From Archaeoglobaceae archaeon (lineage in GTDB: Archaea; Halobacteriota; Archaeoglobi; Archaeoglobales; Archaeoglobaceae): DNA of 64,000 nucleotides. The translations under genes were made by a program, and so were the position numbers. Numbering within the stretch: position 1 is the first letter of the stretch; each line of letters begins with the position of its first letter. The notes under the pieces are model-generated. The model made no database searches and was not told the origin of the DNA. It saw only the letters and a list, made by a program, of their open reading frames with translations. Positions 18,456 to 28,496 of this stretch are shown in pieces. The stretch lies in the NCBI GenBank assembly GCA_027028145.1, contig JALVJV010000006.1, positions 40,411 to 104,410 of the forward strand, given 5' to 3'.

Positions 18456-18998
18456 ATGGAGAAAGATTGGGCTAATCCGGCGGTAGTCGGTCTTATGGGC
18501 TTCGCTTTAACGACGATGGCAACCGGCTTGCACGTCATGGGCTACTGGGGAGCCGGACCTACGTTGGCTCTCGCCCTCGCATTCGGAGGAACTGCGCAGT
18601 TCATTGCCGGAATAATAGACATGAAGAAAGGGAACATATTCGGCGGATCGGCGTTCATGTCCTACGGAGCATTCTGGTGGGCGGTATTCATAAAGGACAT
18701 AATACTGCCGACGTTTGGCATCAAGGTCGGAGCCCTCGGAAACGCAGGGTTCGCACTGATGTGGTTCCTGTTTACGTTCGCATTCATGATAGCATCGTTC
18801 AGAATAGGCAAACTGCTCTCGGCGCTCTTCGTATTGCTGTGGATCGCGTTCGGTCTGCTCGTAGCTCTGCCGATCGGACTCGTTCCGGCGAAACCCGTAG
18901 GCTTTGAGATATTCATAACCGGACTCTTGGCTTGGTATATAGCCATGGCCGAACTCGTTAACACCGTATACGGCAGGGGATTACTACCCCTTTCCTAA
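18456..18998 (+). CDS. satP: acetate permease, AceTr/SatP (GPR1/FUN34/YaaH) family
   Basis: A 180-residue membrane protein with six predicted helices. It contains the family signature near the N-terminus, NPAVVGLMGFALTT, matching the NPAPLGL-type motif that forms the acetate-binding constriction. Proteins of this family carry acetate or succinate across the cytoplasmic membrane. An AGGAGG Shine-Dalgarno (about 18440-18445) precedes the ATG. Its place directly after acs is strong evidence that acetate is the physiological substrate. Confidence 0.92.
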   Translation: MEKDWANPAVVGLMGFALTTMATGLHVMGYWGAGPTLALALAFGGTAQFIAGIIDMKKGNIFGGSAFMSYGAFWWAVFIKDIILPTFGIKVGALGNAGFALMWFLFTFAFMIASFRIGKLLSALFVLLWIAFGLLVALPIGLVPAKPVGFEIFITGLLAWYIAMAELVNTVYGRGLLPLS

Positions 18999-19046
18999 TT
19001 TTTCTTAAGACAAAAATTTTTATTCCCCGGCGTTTATTCGCAGTGT

Positions 19047-19571
19047 ATGGATCCGACCGTTGTAGTTATAGACTTTCAAGAGAGGTTGGCTCCGCACGTT
19101 GTAGACATCGATTACATCGCGAAGAATTTGGTAAAATTAATAAAATTTTGCAAGCTGATGGATATTCCCGTTGTCGTTACCGAGCAGATCAAGCTCGGAT
19201 CGACCGTGAAAGAACTCAGAGATGTCTTGGGCGAATTTGAACCGATACGGAAGATCAGTTTCAGCTGTTGTAAAAACGAAGAGTTTTTAAAGGTCTTGGG
19301 AGAACTCAAGAGACGGGAAATCGTGCTTACGGGTTTGGAAACGCACATATGCGTTCTACAGACAGCCTTGGATCTCCTCAAGCTGGGTTACGAGGTATAC
19401 TTGGCTGTTGACTGCACGGGATCGAGAAAAAAGCTCGACAGAGATGTAGCGATACAGAGAATGGCTTTCGAAGGTGTAAAGCTAACCACGGCTGAAACGT
19501 TCATATACGAACAGACCGTATCGGCAGATACGGAATTGTTTAAGGAGATACTAAACATAGTTAAGGAATGA
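19047..19571 (+). CDS. isochorismatase-family cysteine hydrolase
   Basis: A 174-residue member of the isochorismatase/nicotinamidase superfamily. The catalytic triad positions are visible as D9 (VVVIDFQERL), K69 (PIRKISFSCC) and nucleophile C102 (GLETHICVLQTALDLL). The family includes nicotinamidases, N-carbamoylsarcosine amidases and other amide hydrolases. The metal-binding DxHxxH of nicotinamidases is not obvious, so a nicotinamidase call is not made and the substrate is unknown. The TATA-like AAAAATTTTTATT (about 19011-19023) points to a leaderless transcript. The DUF1646 membrane protein follows 6 nt downstream, suggesting co-transcription. Confidence 0.8.
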   Translation: MDPTVVVIDFQERLAPHVVDIDYIAKNLVKLIKFCKLMDIPVVVTEQIKLGSTVKELRDVLGEFEPIRKISFSCCKNEEFLKVLGELKRREIVLTGLETHICVLQTALDLLKLGYEVYLAVDCTGSRKKLDRDVAIQRMAFEGVKLTTAETFIYEQTVSADTELFKEILNIVKE

Positions 19572-19577
19572 CCGGAT

Positions 19578-20657
19578 ATGCTGGTCGAGATCGGGTTGGC
19601 GGTTATACTCCTTCTCGTCCTGATTCTACCTTTTAAAGTAAGGGCGGTTGAGGAAAACCTGGAGCTGTTCTTTCTCACTATGGGTATTCTGTCCGTTACG
19701 ATATCCGGACTCTGGAGTAGGGAACTCGTTATAGACGCACTAAGGGAGCCGGTATGGTTACCGAATACGCCCGTTCCGATAGGCATATTCCAAGTCGTTC
19801 TCGTATTCGGCTTGGTAGTATACAGATACGGAAGTGCAATATACGGAAACCTGCATAAGATCGTTAAGAAGTTGGGTTTGAAGTTTTTCGCCTTCCTTAT
19901 GGTGGTCATACTCGGACTCGTATCGAGCGTTATATCTGTGATAGTAACAGCCGTTATCCTTTCGGAAATCGCGGCCATTCTCCCGGTTGACAGACTGAGA
20001 AAAATTGAATTCGTTGTAATCGCCTGCTTTTCCGTAGGATTGGGAGCCGTTTTAACTCCAATAGGCGAGCCCCTCGCAACCATAGCGATTTCAAAGCTTA
20101 AAGTTCCACCGTATAACGCCGACTTCTTCTTTCTGTTCAGACTTTTGGGAATATACGTGATTCCGTGTATAATCGCGCTCGGGATCTATGCCGGATATAG
20201 GATTAAGGGAAACGAGAAGATGGACGTTGAAGAAATCCCGGAATACACCGAAACGCTCAGAACGGTTGTAGTAAGAGCGATTAAAGTTTACGTCTTCGTC
20301 GCCGCACTAATTCTGCTCGGAACAGGATTATCACCGCTCGCAACTTTGGTGTTCGAAAGGATTCCTCCCGAAGGGTTGTATTGGCTAAACACAATTTCAG
20401 CCGTGCTCGATAACGCTACACTTGTAGCTGTCGAAATAGAGCCAACGCTTTCGCTTACCCAGATAAAATGCGCGTTGATGAGTCTACTGATTTCGGGCGG
20501 TATGCTAATACCGGGCAACATTCCGAACATAGTTGCCGCCGGAAGGTTGGGTATCAGAATGAAGGAGTGGGCAAAGATAGGCGTTCCGATAGGTATCGTA
20601 TTACTGCTCGTTTACTTTTTCATTCTAACGCTTGAGATCCATACGTTCGGATTTTAA
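19578..20657 (+). CDS. DUF1646 family membrane transporter-like protein
   Basis: A 359-residue integral membrane protein with about ten hydrophobic segments. It resembles the DUF1646 family of predicted cation transporters related to the ion transporter superfamily. Motifs include two re-entrant-like segments, VGLGAVLTPIGEPLATIAISK (about 155-175) and LISGGMLIPGNIPNIVAAGRLG (about 308-329), arranged as an inverted repeat, plus a buried DNATLVAVEIEP. Substrate unknown; sodium/proton antiport or organic anion transport are possibilities. It starts 6 nt after the cysteine hydrolase. Confidence 0.7.
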   Translation: MLVEIGLAVILLLVLILPFKVRAVEENLELFFLTMGILSVTISGLWSRELVIDALREPVWLPNTPVPIGIFQVVLVFGLVVYRYGSAIYGNLHKIVKKLGLKFFAFLMVVILGLVSSVISVIVTAVILSEIAAILPVDRLRKIEFVVIACFSVGLGAVLTPIGEPLATIAISKLKVPPYNADFFFLFRLLGIYVIPCIIALGIYAGYRIKGNEKMDVEEIPEYTETLRTVVVRAIKVYVFVAALILLGTGLSPLATLVFERIPPEGLYWLNTISAVLDNATLVAVEIEPTLSLTQIKCALMSLLISGGMLIPGNIPNIVAAGRLGIRMKEWAKIGVPIGIVLLLVYFFILTLEIHTFGF

Positions 20658-20697
20658 AAATTTTTAAAATTAAATAAATTAAATAAAATAGAAAACC

Positions 20698-22204
<1,507 letters not shown>

Positions 22205-22344
22205 AACCTCAGACGCGCATATGATGTTTTTAAAAATTTTTAACAAAATGTCCTAAAGATTCATAATTTTTCATAGTTAGAACCACAAGTCTAAAGATTT
22301 TGGCTAAGCTCGTATTGAGTGATTGGCACAACTATCATCGAAAA

Positions 22345-22354
22345 ATATTTAAAA
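22345..22354 (+). promoter_or_regulatory. ilvBN TATA box
   Basis: ATATTTAAAA preceded by purine-rich CGAAAA (BRE-like). Archaeal spacing would put the transcription start at about 22375, two bases before the ATG of the leader ORF and about 100 nt before ilvB. ilvB would then have a long 5' region, unlike most genes here. Confidence 0.7.
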
Positions 22355-22376
22355 TTAGCAACACCACTGCAAAACA

Positions 22377-22436
22377 ATGCCTAAATTCATCCCAATTCCA
22401 GCCATTCTCGTATCCCTTTTGGTATTGGTAGAGTAA
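22377..22436 (+). CDS. putative ilvBN leader peptide (19 aa, Ile/Leu/Val-rich)
   Basis: A 19-codon [22 protein letters not shown], with ten Ile/Leu/Val residues, eight of them in the nine-residue run ILVSLLVLV. It ends with TAA 40 nt before the gene for acetolactate synthase, the committed step of branched-chain amino acid synthesis. The composition mirrors the leader peptides that control ilv operons by attenuation in enteric bacteria. It starts about 2 nt after the predicted transcription start, so it would be translated from a leaderless end. A GC hairpin with a T-run starts 5 nt after its stop. The ORF and its neighbours are seen directly; the regulatory role is inference. Confidence 0.72.
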   Translation: MPKFIPIPAILVSLLVLVE

Positions 22437-22472
22437 ACTATCCCGCTTTTTTGGCGGGTTTTCTTGGGGTGG
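22387..22472 (+). promoter_or_regulatory. possible long-range pairing masking the ilvB Shine-Dalgarno
   Basis: Bases 22387-22395 (TTCATCCCAA region, codons 4-7 of the leader peptide) can form nine contiguous pairs, two of them G-U, with 22464-22472 (TTGGGGTGG). That stretch contains the GGGGTGG ribosome-binding site 4 nt before the ilvB ATG. A ribosome on the leader ORF would prevent this pairing. Pairing was checked base by base by eye; stability was not computed. Confidence 0.45.
22442..22465 (+). terminator. putative attenuator hairpin upstream of ilvB
   Basis: CCCGC (22442-22446) pairs with GCGGG (22454-22458) across a 7-nt loop, followed at once by TTTTCTT (22459-22465). This is the form of an intrinsic terminator. 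It lies between the leader-peptide stop and the ilvB Shine-Dalgarno. Archaeal RNA polymerase terminates mainly at T-runs, so the run itself may matter more than the short stem. Confidence 0.55.
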
Positions 22473-22476
22473 TTCT

Positions 22477-24141
22477 ATGCGTGCTGCGGATGCGATCGTC
22501 AAGGCTCTGGAGATGGAAGGCGTCGAGCACATATTCGGGATTCCCGGAGGTGCAATTCTGGAAGTTTACGACGCGCTATACGATTCGGAGATCGTCCACA
22601 TTCTTACGAGGCACGAGCAAGCGGCTGTGCACGCGGCTGACGGATACGCGAGGGCTACCGGAAAAGTCGGAGTTGCTTTCGCAACATCTGGCCCGGGAGC
22701 GACCAACACGGTTACCGGCATCGCAACTGCATACATGGATTCCTCACCGCTCGTTGTTATGACAGGGCAAGTGCCGAGAGCTATGATAGGCAACGACGCC
22801 TTCCAAGAAGCTGACACAACCGGCATAACGATGCCGATAACGAAGCACAACTACCTCGTCACAGACGAGAGACAACTGCTCAGAATAATCAAGGAAGCTT
22901 TTCACATAGCTTCAACCGGAAGACCGGGCCCGGTTCTAATAGATCTGCCGAGAGATGTGACGATGGCTGATATAGAGTTCGATTATCCCGATAAAGTCGA
23001 TCTGATCGGTTACAAACCCAAGATCAAAGGACATCCGAAGCAGATAAAAAAAGCTGTCGATATGATAATGCAGTCCGAAAGACCGATAATATTGGCTGGA
23101 GGTGGTGTCAGACTTTCCAACGCGCATGAAGAAGTGCTGAAACTTGCCGAAACCATACCGGCTTTCGTAGTCACGACGCTGATGGGCAAGGGGGCGATTC
23201 CGGAAACCCATCCGCTTTGCTTGGGCTTCATCGGAATGCACGGGACTAAATACGGAAACTACGCGGTAATGGAGGCTGATCTCATAATAGCAATAGGATG
23301 CAGGTTCAGCGACAGAACCGTCGGGAAGTTTTCGGAGTTCGCTCCCGAGGCTAAGATAATCCACATAGACATAGATCCGGCTGAGATCGGTAAGAACGTC
23401 AGGGTGGACGTGCCGATAGTCGGAGATGCCAAACTGATACTGCAAGAGATGATCAAGATGATAAAGACCAAGCAGAGGAAAGAGTGGTTCGAAAGGGTTG
23501 ATAAGCTAAAAAGGAAGTATCCGCTGAAGTATAATCGGGACGAAAACGTCATAAAACCTCAGTTCGTCGTCGAAAAAATATACGAACTAATGCCGGATGC
23601 GATAGTAACTACTGAGGTCGGACAGAATCAGATGTGGGCGGCTCAATACTTCAAAGTCAAATATCCGAGGCAGTTCATAACCTCCGGTGGATTGGGAACT
23701 ATGGGATTCGGATTTCCGGCTGCGATGGGCGCTCAGGTTGCGTTTCCGGATAAGATCGTCGTCGATATAGCTGGAGACGGAAGCTTCCTGATGAACATTC
23801 AGGAATTAGCTACATGCGTCGATTACGATATCCCGGTTAAGGTCTGCGTTTTGAACAACGCCTATCTGGGTATGGTTAGGCAATGGCAACAGCTGTTCTA
23901 CAAGCGGAGATACTCTGCAACGAGGCTGAGATATCCGGAGTTGAGCTTCGAAAAGATAGCTAAGGGCTTCGGAGCTCACGGGATAACGGTGGAAAAACCG
24001 AGCGAAGTTGAGGACGCTTTAAAGGAGGCTTTCGATGTCGACAAACCCGTGGTTATCGACTTCCACGTTGAAGTTGAAGAGAACGTCTTTCCGTTCGTTC
24101 CTCCGGGTAGATCGCTTAGAGAAGTTTTGGACGGTGAATAA
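22477..24141 (+). CDS. ilvB: acetolactate synthase, large subunit
   Basis: A ThDP- and FAD-dependent enzyme joining two pyruvates, or pyruvate and 2-oxobutyrate, for valine/leucine and isoleucine. The 554-residue protein has the N-terminal catalytic-Glu region [20 protein letters not shown], the beta domain, and the ThDP motif [43 protein letters not shown] precedes it. ilvN begins 1 nt after its stop. The upstream leader (22345-22476) carries an Ile/Leu/Val-rich leader ORF, a terminator-like hairpin and a Shine-Dalgarno GGGGTGG. Confidence 0.96.
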   Translation: MRAADAIVKALEMEGVEHIFGIPGGAILEVYDALYDSEIVHILTRHEQAAVHAADGYARATGKVGVAFATSGPGATNTVTGIATAYMDSSPLVVMTGQVPRAMIGNDAFQEADTTGITMPITKHNYLVTDERQLLRIIKEAFHIASTGRPGPVLIDLPRDVTMADIEFDYPDKVDLIGYKPKIKGHPKQIKKAVDMIMQSERPIILAGGGVRLSNAHEEVLKLAETIPAFVVTTLMGKGAIPETHPLCLGFIGMHGTKYGNYAVMEADLIIAIGCRFSDRTVGKFSEFAPEAKIIHIDIDPAEIGKNVRVDVPIVGDAKLILQEMIKMIKTKQRKEWFERVDKLKRKYPLKYNRDENVIKPQFVVEKIYELMPDAIVTTEVGQNQMWAAQYFKVKYPRQFITSGGLGTMGFGFPAAMGAQVAFPDKIVVDIAGDGSFLMNIQELATCVDYDIPVKVCVLNNAYLGMVRQWQQLFYKRRYSATRLRYPELSFEKIAKGFGAHGITVEKPSEVEDALKEAFDVDKPVVIDFHVEVEENVFPFVPPGRSLREVLDGE

Positions 24142-24142
24142 T

Positions 24143-24631
24143 ATGAAGAGGTGCACGATTGCCGTTTTGGTTGAAAACAAGCCCGGTGTTCTCGCGAGGG
24201 TTTCATCGCTGTTTAGGAGAAGAGGCTTCAACATAGAGAGCTTAGCAGTCGGGACTACGGAAAGACCGGACATATCGAGGATGACGATTGTGGTTAGAGG
24301 GGACGACAGAACTCTTGAGCAGGTTATGAAACAGCTGAACAAGTTGATTGAAGTCATAAAGGTCAGCGATTTGAGCGAAAACAGTGTAGAAAGAGAACTT
24401 GCATTAATCAAGGTTCACGCTCCTCCGGCGAAGAGAAGCGAGATTATCGAGATCGCAAACATCTTCAGAGCACGTATAGTTGATGTTGCAAGGGACAGCT
24501 TCATAATTGAGATTACCGGAGATGAGGAAAAGGTCAATGCGTTCGTAGATCTTATGAGGCAGTTTGGAATAAAAGAGATGGCACGAACCGGCAAAATCTC
24601 GATGGCGAGGGGTAGCAAGACCGTCGGTTAA
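24143..24631 (+). CDS. ilvN: acetolactate synthase, small (regulatory) subunit
   Basis: A 162-residue regulatory subunit with an N-terminal ACT domain ([31 protein letters not shown]), which binds valine in homologues, and a C-terminal ACT-like domain ending near [12 protein letters not shown]. It activates the large subunit and confers feedback inhibition. The ATG at 24143 directly follows the ilvB TAA, implying translational coupling. An in-frame extension back to 24035 overlaps ilvB and is rejected because the ACT domain begins at this Met. Confidence 0.95.
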   Translation: MKRCTIAVLVENKPGVLARVSSLFRRRGFNIESLAVGTTERPDISRMTIVVRGDDRTLEQVMKQLNKLIEVIKVSDLSENSVERELALIKVHAPPAKRSEIIEIANIFRARIVDVARDSFIIEITGDEEKVNAFVDLMRQFGIKEMARTGKISMARGSKTVG

Positions 24632-24662
24632 GCTTAAATATCCACTTCGGAGAGTGGTAGTC

Positions 24663-25187
24663 ATGGCGAGAAAGCCGGCGAGAATGTGGAGAAGGTTGGA
24701 AAGACCATACACGAGGGTAGAATACATCGACGGAGTTCCCGGAATCAGAATTAGGCAGTTTGAGATGGGCAACAGATCCGCAACGTTCCCCGTCATGGTT
24801 ACCTTGGTTGCTGAGGAAGCTGTCCAAATCAGGGACGTAGCGCTCGAAGCGGCAAGACTTGCCGCCGGTAAATACATGTCGAAGATCGCTGGTGCGAGCA
24901 ACTTCAAGCTGAAGATCAGAATATATCCCCACCACGTGTTGAGGGAGCACAAGATGGCCGTCGGAGCTGGAGCCGACAGAATCTCGCAGGGTATGAGAAG
25001 GGCTTTCGGTAAGCCGGTTGGAAGGGCCGCGAGAGTTCTGCCGGGCACTAAGATCCTAAGCCTCTGGGTTAAGCCCGAGCACTTCGACTTCGCAAAGGAG
25101 GCTCTGAAGAGAGCGGGTCAGAAGTTGCCGACTCCTACGAAGATAATCGTCGAGCAGGGTGCGGAGTTACTTAAGGGTAAGATCTGA
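24663..25187 (+). CDS. rpl10e: 50S ribosomal protein L10e (uL16 family)
   Basis: A 174-residue archaeal/eukaryotic-type L10e, counterpart of bacterial L16, which sits near the peptidyl-transferase centre and tRNA-binding sites. It begins MARKPARMWRRLERPYTRVEYI and contains the conserved RIYPHHVLREHKMAVGAGADRISQGMRRAFGKP. The ATG at 24663 is preferred over a GTG 9 nt upstream because the family begins at MARKPA, and the TATA-like GCTTAAATATCC (24632-24643) fits leaderless initiation there. Its 3' end overlaps the convergent restriction endonuclease gene by 17 nt. Confidence 0.96.
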   Translation: MARKPARMWRRLERPYTRVEYIDGVPGIRIRQFEMGNRSATFPVMVTLVAEEAVQIRDVALEAARLAAGKYMSKIAGASNFKLKIRIYPHHVLREHKMAVGAGADRISQGMRRAFGKPVGRAARVLPGTKILSLWVKPEHFDFAKEALKRAGQKLPTPTKIIVEQGAELLKGKI

Positions 25188-25962
25188 ATATATTTCTAAC
25201 GATCTCCCTACCTCTCTTTTTACCGAATTCCCTGAACAGTCCGAGCAATTCCGAGTATGTCCCTTCTCCACCCAAAAAATCCCAGAATTCTTGTCCAATT
25301 AAAAGCTCATCCATGCTGAAGAACATCTTCGTAAAGCTCCATTTGTAGTTCTCCTTACTTTCACCAAAAGGGTTGTAAGGAAATGCATAAAACGTGATAG
25401 CGTTAAACCAAGGACTTGCCTTAAGATACAGAAATTTCTCCTTAGTTCTACGAGTTTGATCCTTATTCGGTTTCGGTGATTTTATCTCCAAAAAGTAATC
25501 TTTATCATCCCTCTTAAGATAAAGATCGACGACGATCTCCTTCCTGGCATCGTTTTCCGGCTTCGGGATCTCTACATTCGCGCATGGCTTGACTGTCTTC
25601 CGCTCTAACCTCTCAAGGTAATCGTCGACGAACGACTGAACATTTGGAGATGCCGTAGCGATAAACCTTGCGTTTCTCCTAACATCATCCCACAGACCGC
25701 TGTCTTCGGCAATTATCTTTGCTATGTATTCGAAGACGCCCTGCCCAAGAGATGTGGAAAACGATCTGAAGAAAGATTGAATTCTCAGAAACTCCTCCGG
25801 AATCAGAGCCATGTGAAACGGCTTGTATTCACCCTTCTTCTCGCTGAAAAACTCTTTTTTCAAGATTTCGTTCTTAACTACATCTGGATCGTATTTGTTC
25901 ACCAAACCTTGCATGAATCCTTCAAGGTAGTCCCATATCCTCTTCCTCGTTTCCCTATCCAT
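25171..25962 (-). CDS. TdeIII-like type II restriction endonuclease
   Basis: A 263-residue protein resembling the TdeIII family of type II endonucleases. It has a PD-(D/E)XK-type core: an acidic residue in EIVVDLYLKRDD near residue 148, and ExK in YFLEIKSPKPNKDQTRR near 160. The region FIATASPNVQSFVDDYLERLE and the C-terminal PYNPFGESKENYKWSFTKMFF are also typical. It starts 4 nt after the methyltransferase gene on the same strand, the order expected for a restriction-modification operon. The recognition site cannot be read from the sequence. The 3' overlap with rpl10e is unusual for an acquired gene. Confidence 0.78.
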   Translation of the reverse strand: MDRETRKRIWDYLEGFMQGLVNKYDPDVVKNEILKKEFFSEKKGEYKPFHMALIPEEFLRIQSFFRSFSTSLGQGVFEYIAKIIAEDSGLWDDVRRNARFIATASPNVQSFVDDYLERLERKTVKPCANVEIPKPENDARKEIVVDLYLKRDDKDYFLEIKSPKPNKDQTRRTKEKFLYLKASPWFNAITFYAFPYNPFGESKENYKWSFTKMFFSMDELLIGQEFWDFLGGEGTYSELLGLFREFGKKRGREIVRNIFRSYP

Positions 25963-25966
25963 CGTC

Positions 25967-27280
25967 TCACTTCTGAAGAAATATCAGATATTCAAACCTC
26001 AACTTCGCAAATCCTCCTAATATAGCCCTTTCCAATTGCCAAGCGTCTTCAAATCCAATGTCCTTACTCCATTCGATTATCTTTCTGTTGAAGTTCGTCC
26101 TACTACCGTTTATGCTTATGTCCCCCAAAACTATTATCGCCCAACCGTTCGGCTCGAGAACTCTGAACATCTCCTCTATGCTCCTCCTGAGATCTCTCTC
26201 GTAAAGCACAAGCCTGTCTTTACCTCTCCCCTTCAACCCGATCATGTGGTTTCTAAGCTCCCCGATGTCGACGCCCAAGTAATTGAGGAGATGCTCGTCG
26301 TTCTTTATGTAGTCGAGGGCTATGCTGTAAGGTGGAGACGTAACTATACCCTTAACGCTCTCATCTTTAAGTTTTAAGTCCAACGCGGAGCCTATGAGGA
26401 TTTCGTAATCGCCCAATTCTATTCCCAATCGGTTAATGACATTCCAACATCCCCTTATAGTTTCCATGTATTCTTTGAAATTGTCGAAAAAGAACTGTTG
26501 GAGCGATTTCCCCTTCTTCGTTCCGGAAAGATAAGTGTAATCAGATAGGGCGTGAAGATATATTAGGAGAAGGAAGTTTCTCCATTCGAAGGGTAGATCG
26601 TGAAGAAAGGAGGACGGAAAGAATCTATCCCAAAGCATCTCCAAGAGCTCCTTGGCTGTCAGGCAATCCTCGATAGTCGGCTTAATTGAGTTCTTTGGAA
26701 TCTTGAGGCTTGAGAAGTATTCGAAGATCTTATAAACTTTCGAGAAATCGACTTCGGTTGAAATCTCTTCGTAATTTATCTTCAACGAGTCCAACTTGAT
26801 CTGGGAGACTATAGCTAAGGCGGGGTTTATCTCGACACCGTAGCCGTTGATACCCAAGAGTGACGACTCTATCAAAGTCGTGCCAGAACCTAAGTAGGGA
26901 TCCAAAATCAGATCACCCTTCTTAGCTTCGACGAAGTTTATTAAAGCCTTGATCATCTGCCCGTGAAACTTTCCCTTGTAGGGATAGAACCAGTGCGTCA
27001 TGTATTGGTTCGTGTGTCCGATCTGTCCCTTCCCCTTAACTCCGCTTATGAAGTAATGCCAGCTTTTCTTTCCGAGGATCTCCTCAAAATAAGCCGTTCT
27101 TCTTACGAATTCTTTTAGATCTTCACCGAATCTCAGAAATTCCAATTTTGCCAGTTGAAGTTCGTAAAGTTGCCTTGCATCATCAAACAGCTTCAACTCA
27201 CTACTCGTAAATCTTCCATCCGTAATCCAAATTACCGGATCGATTAAACTTTTGATATCTTCGACGATTTCTTCCAACAT
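25967..27280 (-). CDS. DNA methyltransferase of the type II system (probably N4-cytosine)
   Basis: A 437-residue SAM-dependent DNA methyltransferase. Motif I is LILDPYLGSGTTLIESSLLG (about 121-140) and the catalytic motif IV is TSPPYSIALDYIKNDEHLL (about 313). SPPY is typical of N4-cytosine methylases, though some N6-adenine enzymes share it. The long insert between motifs I and IV may hold target recognition. It would protect host DNA from the TdeIII-like endonuclease encoded 4 nt downstream. The pair interrupts a run of core genes, consistent with horizontal gain, although its base composition is only slightly richer in A+T. Confidence 0.85.
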   Translation of the reverse strand: MLEEIVEDIKSLIDPVIWITDGRFTSSELKLFDDARQLYELQLAKLEFLRFGEDLKEFVRRTAYFEEILGKKSWHYFISGVKGKGQIGHTNQYMTHWFYPYKGKFHGQMIKALINFVEAKKGDLILDPYLGSGTTLIESSLLGINGYGVEINPALAIVSQIKLDSLKINYEEISTEVDFSKVYKIFEYFSSLKIPKNSIKPTIEDCLTAKELLEMLWDRFFPSSFLHDLPFEWRNFLLLIYLHALSDYTYLSGTKKGKSLQQFFFDNFKEYMETIRGCWNVINRLGIELGDYEILIGSALDLKLKDESVKGIVTSPPYSIALDYIKNDEHLLNYLGVDIGELRNHMIGLKGRGKDRLVLYERDLRRSIEEMFRVLEPNGWAIIVLGDISINGSRTNFNRKIIEWSKDIGFEDAWQLERAILGGFAKLRFEYLIFLQK

Positions 27281-27352
27281 CCAAAACAGATTTGTGTTAC
27301 CGTATTTATTTATTCTGCCATAAAGTGTTTAGGTAAGGAATTCCTAAAAAAT

Positions 27353-28432
27353 TCATGAGCGGAAGCAATCCCAATACTTCGAATGAATCCTTTTGACGGT
27401 TTCGATGTTCTTCCTAACTCTATCCCTAACGTTCATTCTTCTCCACTTCAGCTCTTCAAGATAGTTCTTGGGTTCTCTTATGTAGCTAATATCGAGCCCA
27501 GCCATTGCCGCTATTATGCCCAAGTTTGTGTAGGGCAAAGCCGCCTCAACGCTGTAACCTCCTTCCAAAACCGCCACGAGCCTTCCCTCGCATAGCTCAT
27601 TTGAAAGTTCCACTGCCCTTCTCATCATCTCAGCGTAGCCTTTTGCCGTCAAAGCCAAGCCGGTAATCGGATCGGTGAAGTGATTATCCTGCCCGGCTGA
27701 GATCGCGATGAATTCGGGCTGAAACTCCCTCGCAACCGGTTCTATTATTTCATCGAAAACCATCAGATACTCTTCATCCGACGTGCCCGGTGGCAGAGGA
27801 ACGTTTATCGTGTATCCTTCCCCCTTTCCAGATCCAACCTCATCCGGATATCCGGTTCCGGGGTAGAGGGGCATTTGATGTGTCGATATGAAAAGAACCC
27901 GATCGTCTTCGTAGAATATCTCCTGAGTTCCGTCTCCGTGATGTGCATCCCAGTCCAATATCAGAATCCTCTTAAATCCTCGCTTAAGCAACCACTTGAC
28001 CATTATAGCCATGTTGTTCAAATAGCAGAAACCCGCACCGATGTATGGCTTCGCATGGTGCCCCGGTGGACGAACCATCGCGAATGCGTTGTCAACTTCT
28101 CCTTCAACGACAGCTTTAGCCGCCCTTATGGCTCCACCAGCCGCCAAGAGGGCTCTTTCGAAAACTCCTACGGGGATGTTCGTATCCCAGTCGATAACTC
28201 CACCGATTTTGCTGTATTTCTGAAGGTATTCGATGTAGTCTTTGGTGTGAACGGTCAAAACGTCATCGAGCGAAGCTGGAAACGGTTCGAGTAGCTTTAC
28301 GTTTGGATTGTCGAAAATTCCTTCCTCCATCAGCTGATCCATGGTATAAGCTAACCTTTCTCTTCTCTCAGGATGGGTAGGAGTTTGTTCGTGTTCGAGG
28401 TATTTGGGATGGTAGACCACTCCGGTTACCAT
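27353..28432 (-). CDS. histone deacetylase/AcuC family deacetylase
   Basis: A 359-residue arginase-fold, zinc-dependent amidohydrolase of the HDAC/AcuC/acetylpolyamine amidohydrolase superfamily. Catalytic His pairs and metal ligands are visible in MVRPPGHHAKPYIGAGFCYLNN (about 118) and LILDWDAHHGDGTQEIFY (about 153), with a further Asp in SAGQDNHFTDPITG (about 245) and the final GGY loop. Substrates could be acetyl-lysine on proteins, including acetylated Acs, or acetylpolyamines; the sequence does not decide. It is transcribed away from the radical SAM gene at 28497. Confidence 0.85.
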   Translation of the reverse strand: MVTGVVYHPKYLEHEQTPTHPERRERLAYTMDQLMEEGIFDNPNVKLLEPFPASLDDVLTVHTKDYIEYLQKYSKIGGVIDWDTNIPVGVFERALLAAGGAIRAAKAVVEGEVDNAFAMVRPPGHHAKPYIGAGFCYLNNMAIMVKWLLKRGFKRILILDWDAHHGDGTQEIFYEDDRVLFISTHQMPLYPGTGYPDEVGSGKGEGYTINVPLPPGTSDEEYLMVFDEIIEPVAREFQPEFIAISAGQDNHFTDPITGLALTAKGYAEMMRRAVELSNELCEGRLVAVLEGGYSVEAALPYTNLGIIAAMAGLDISYIREPKNYLEELKWRRMNVRDRVRKNIETVKRIHSKYWDCFRS

Positions 28433-28496
28433 TGAACGACTTTACCGATTACTCATAGAAAACGATTACTGATGTAACAGCCGAATGCAGTTTAGG

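Noticed and set aside
24035..24142. N-terminal extension of ilvN
   Set aside because: Overlaps ilvB out of frame and precedes the ACT domain start; the ATG at 24143 fits the family.
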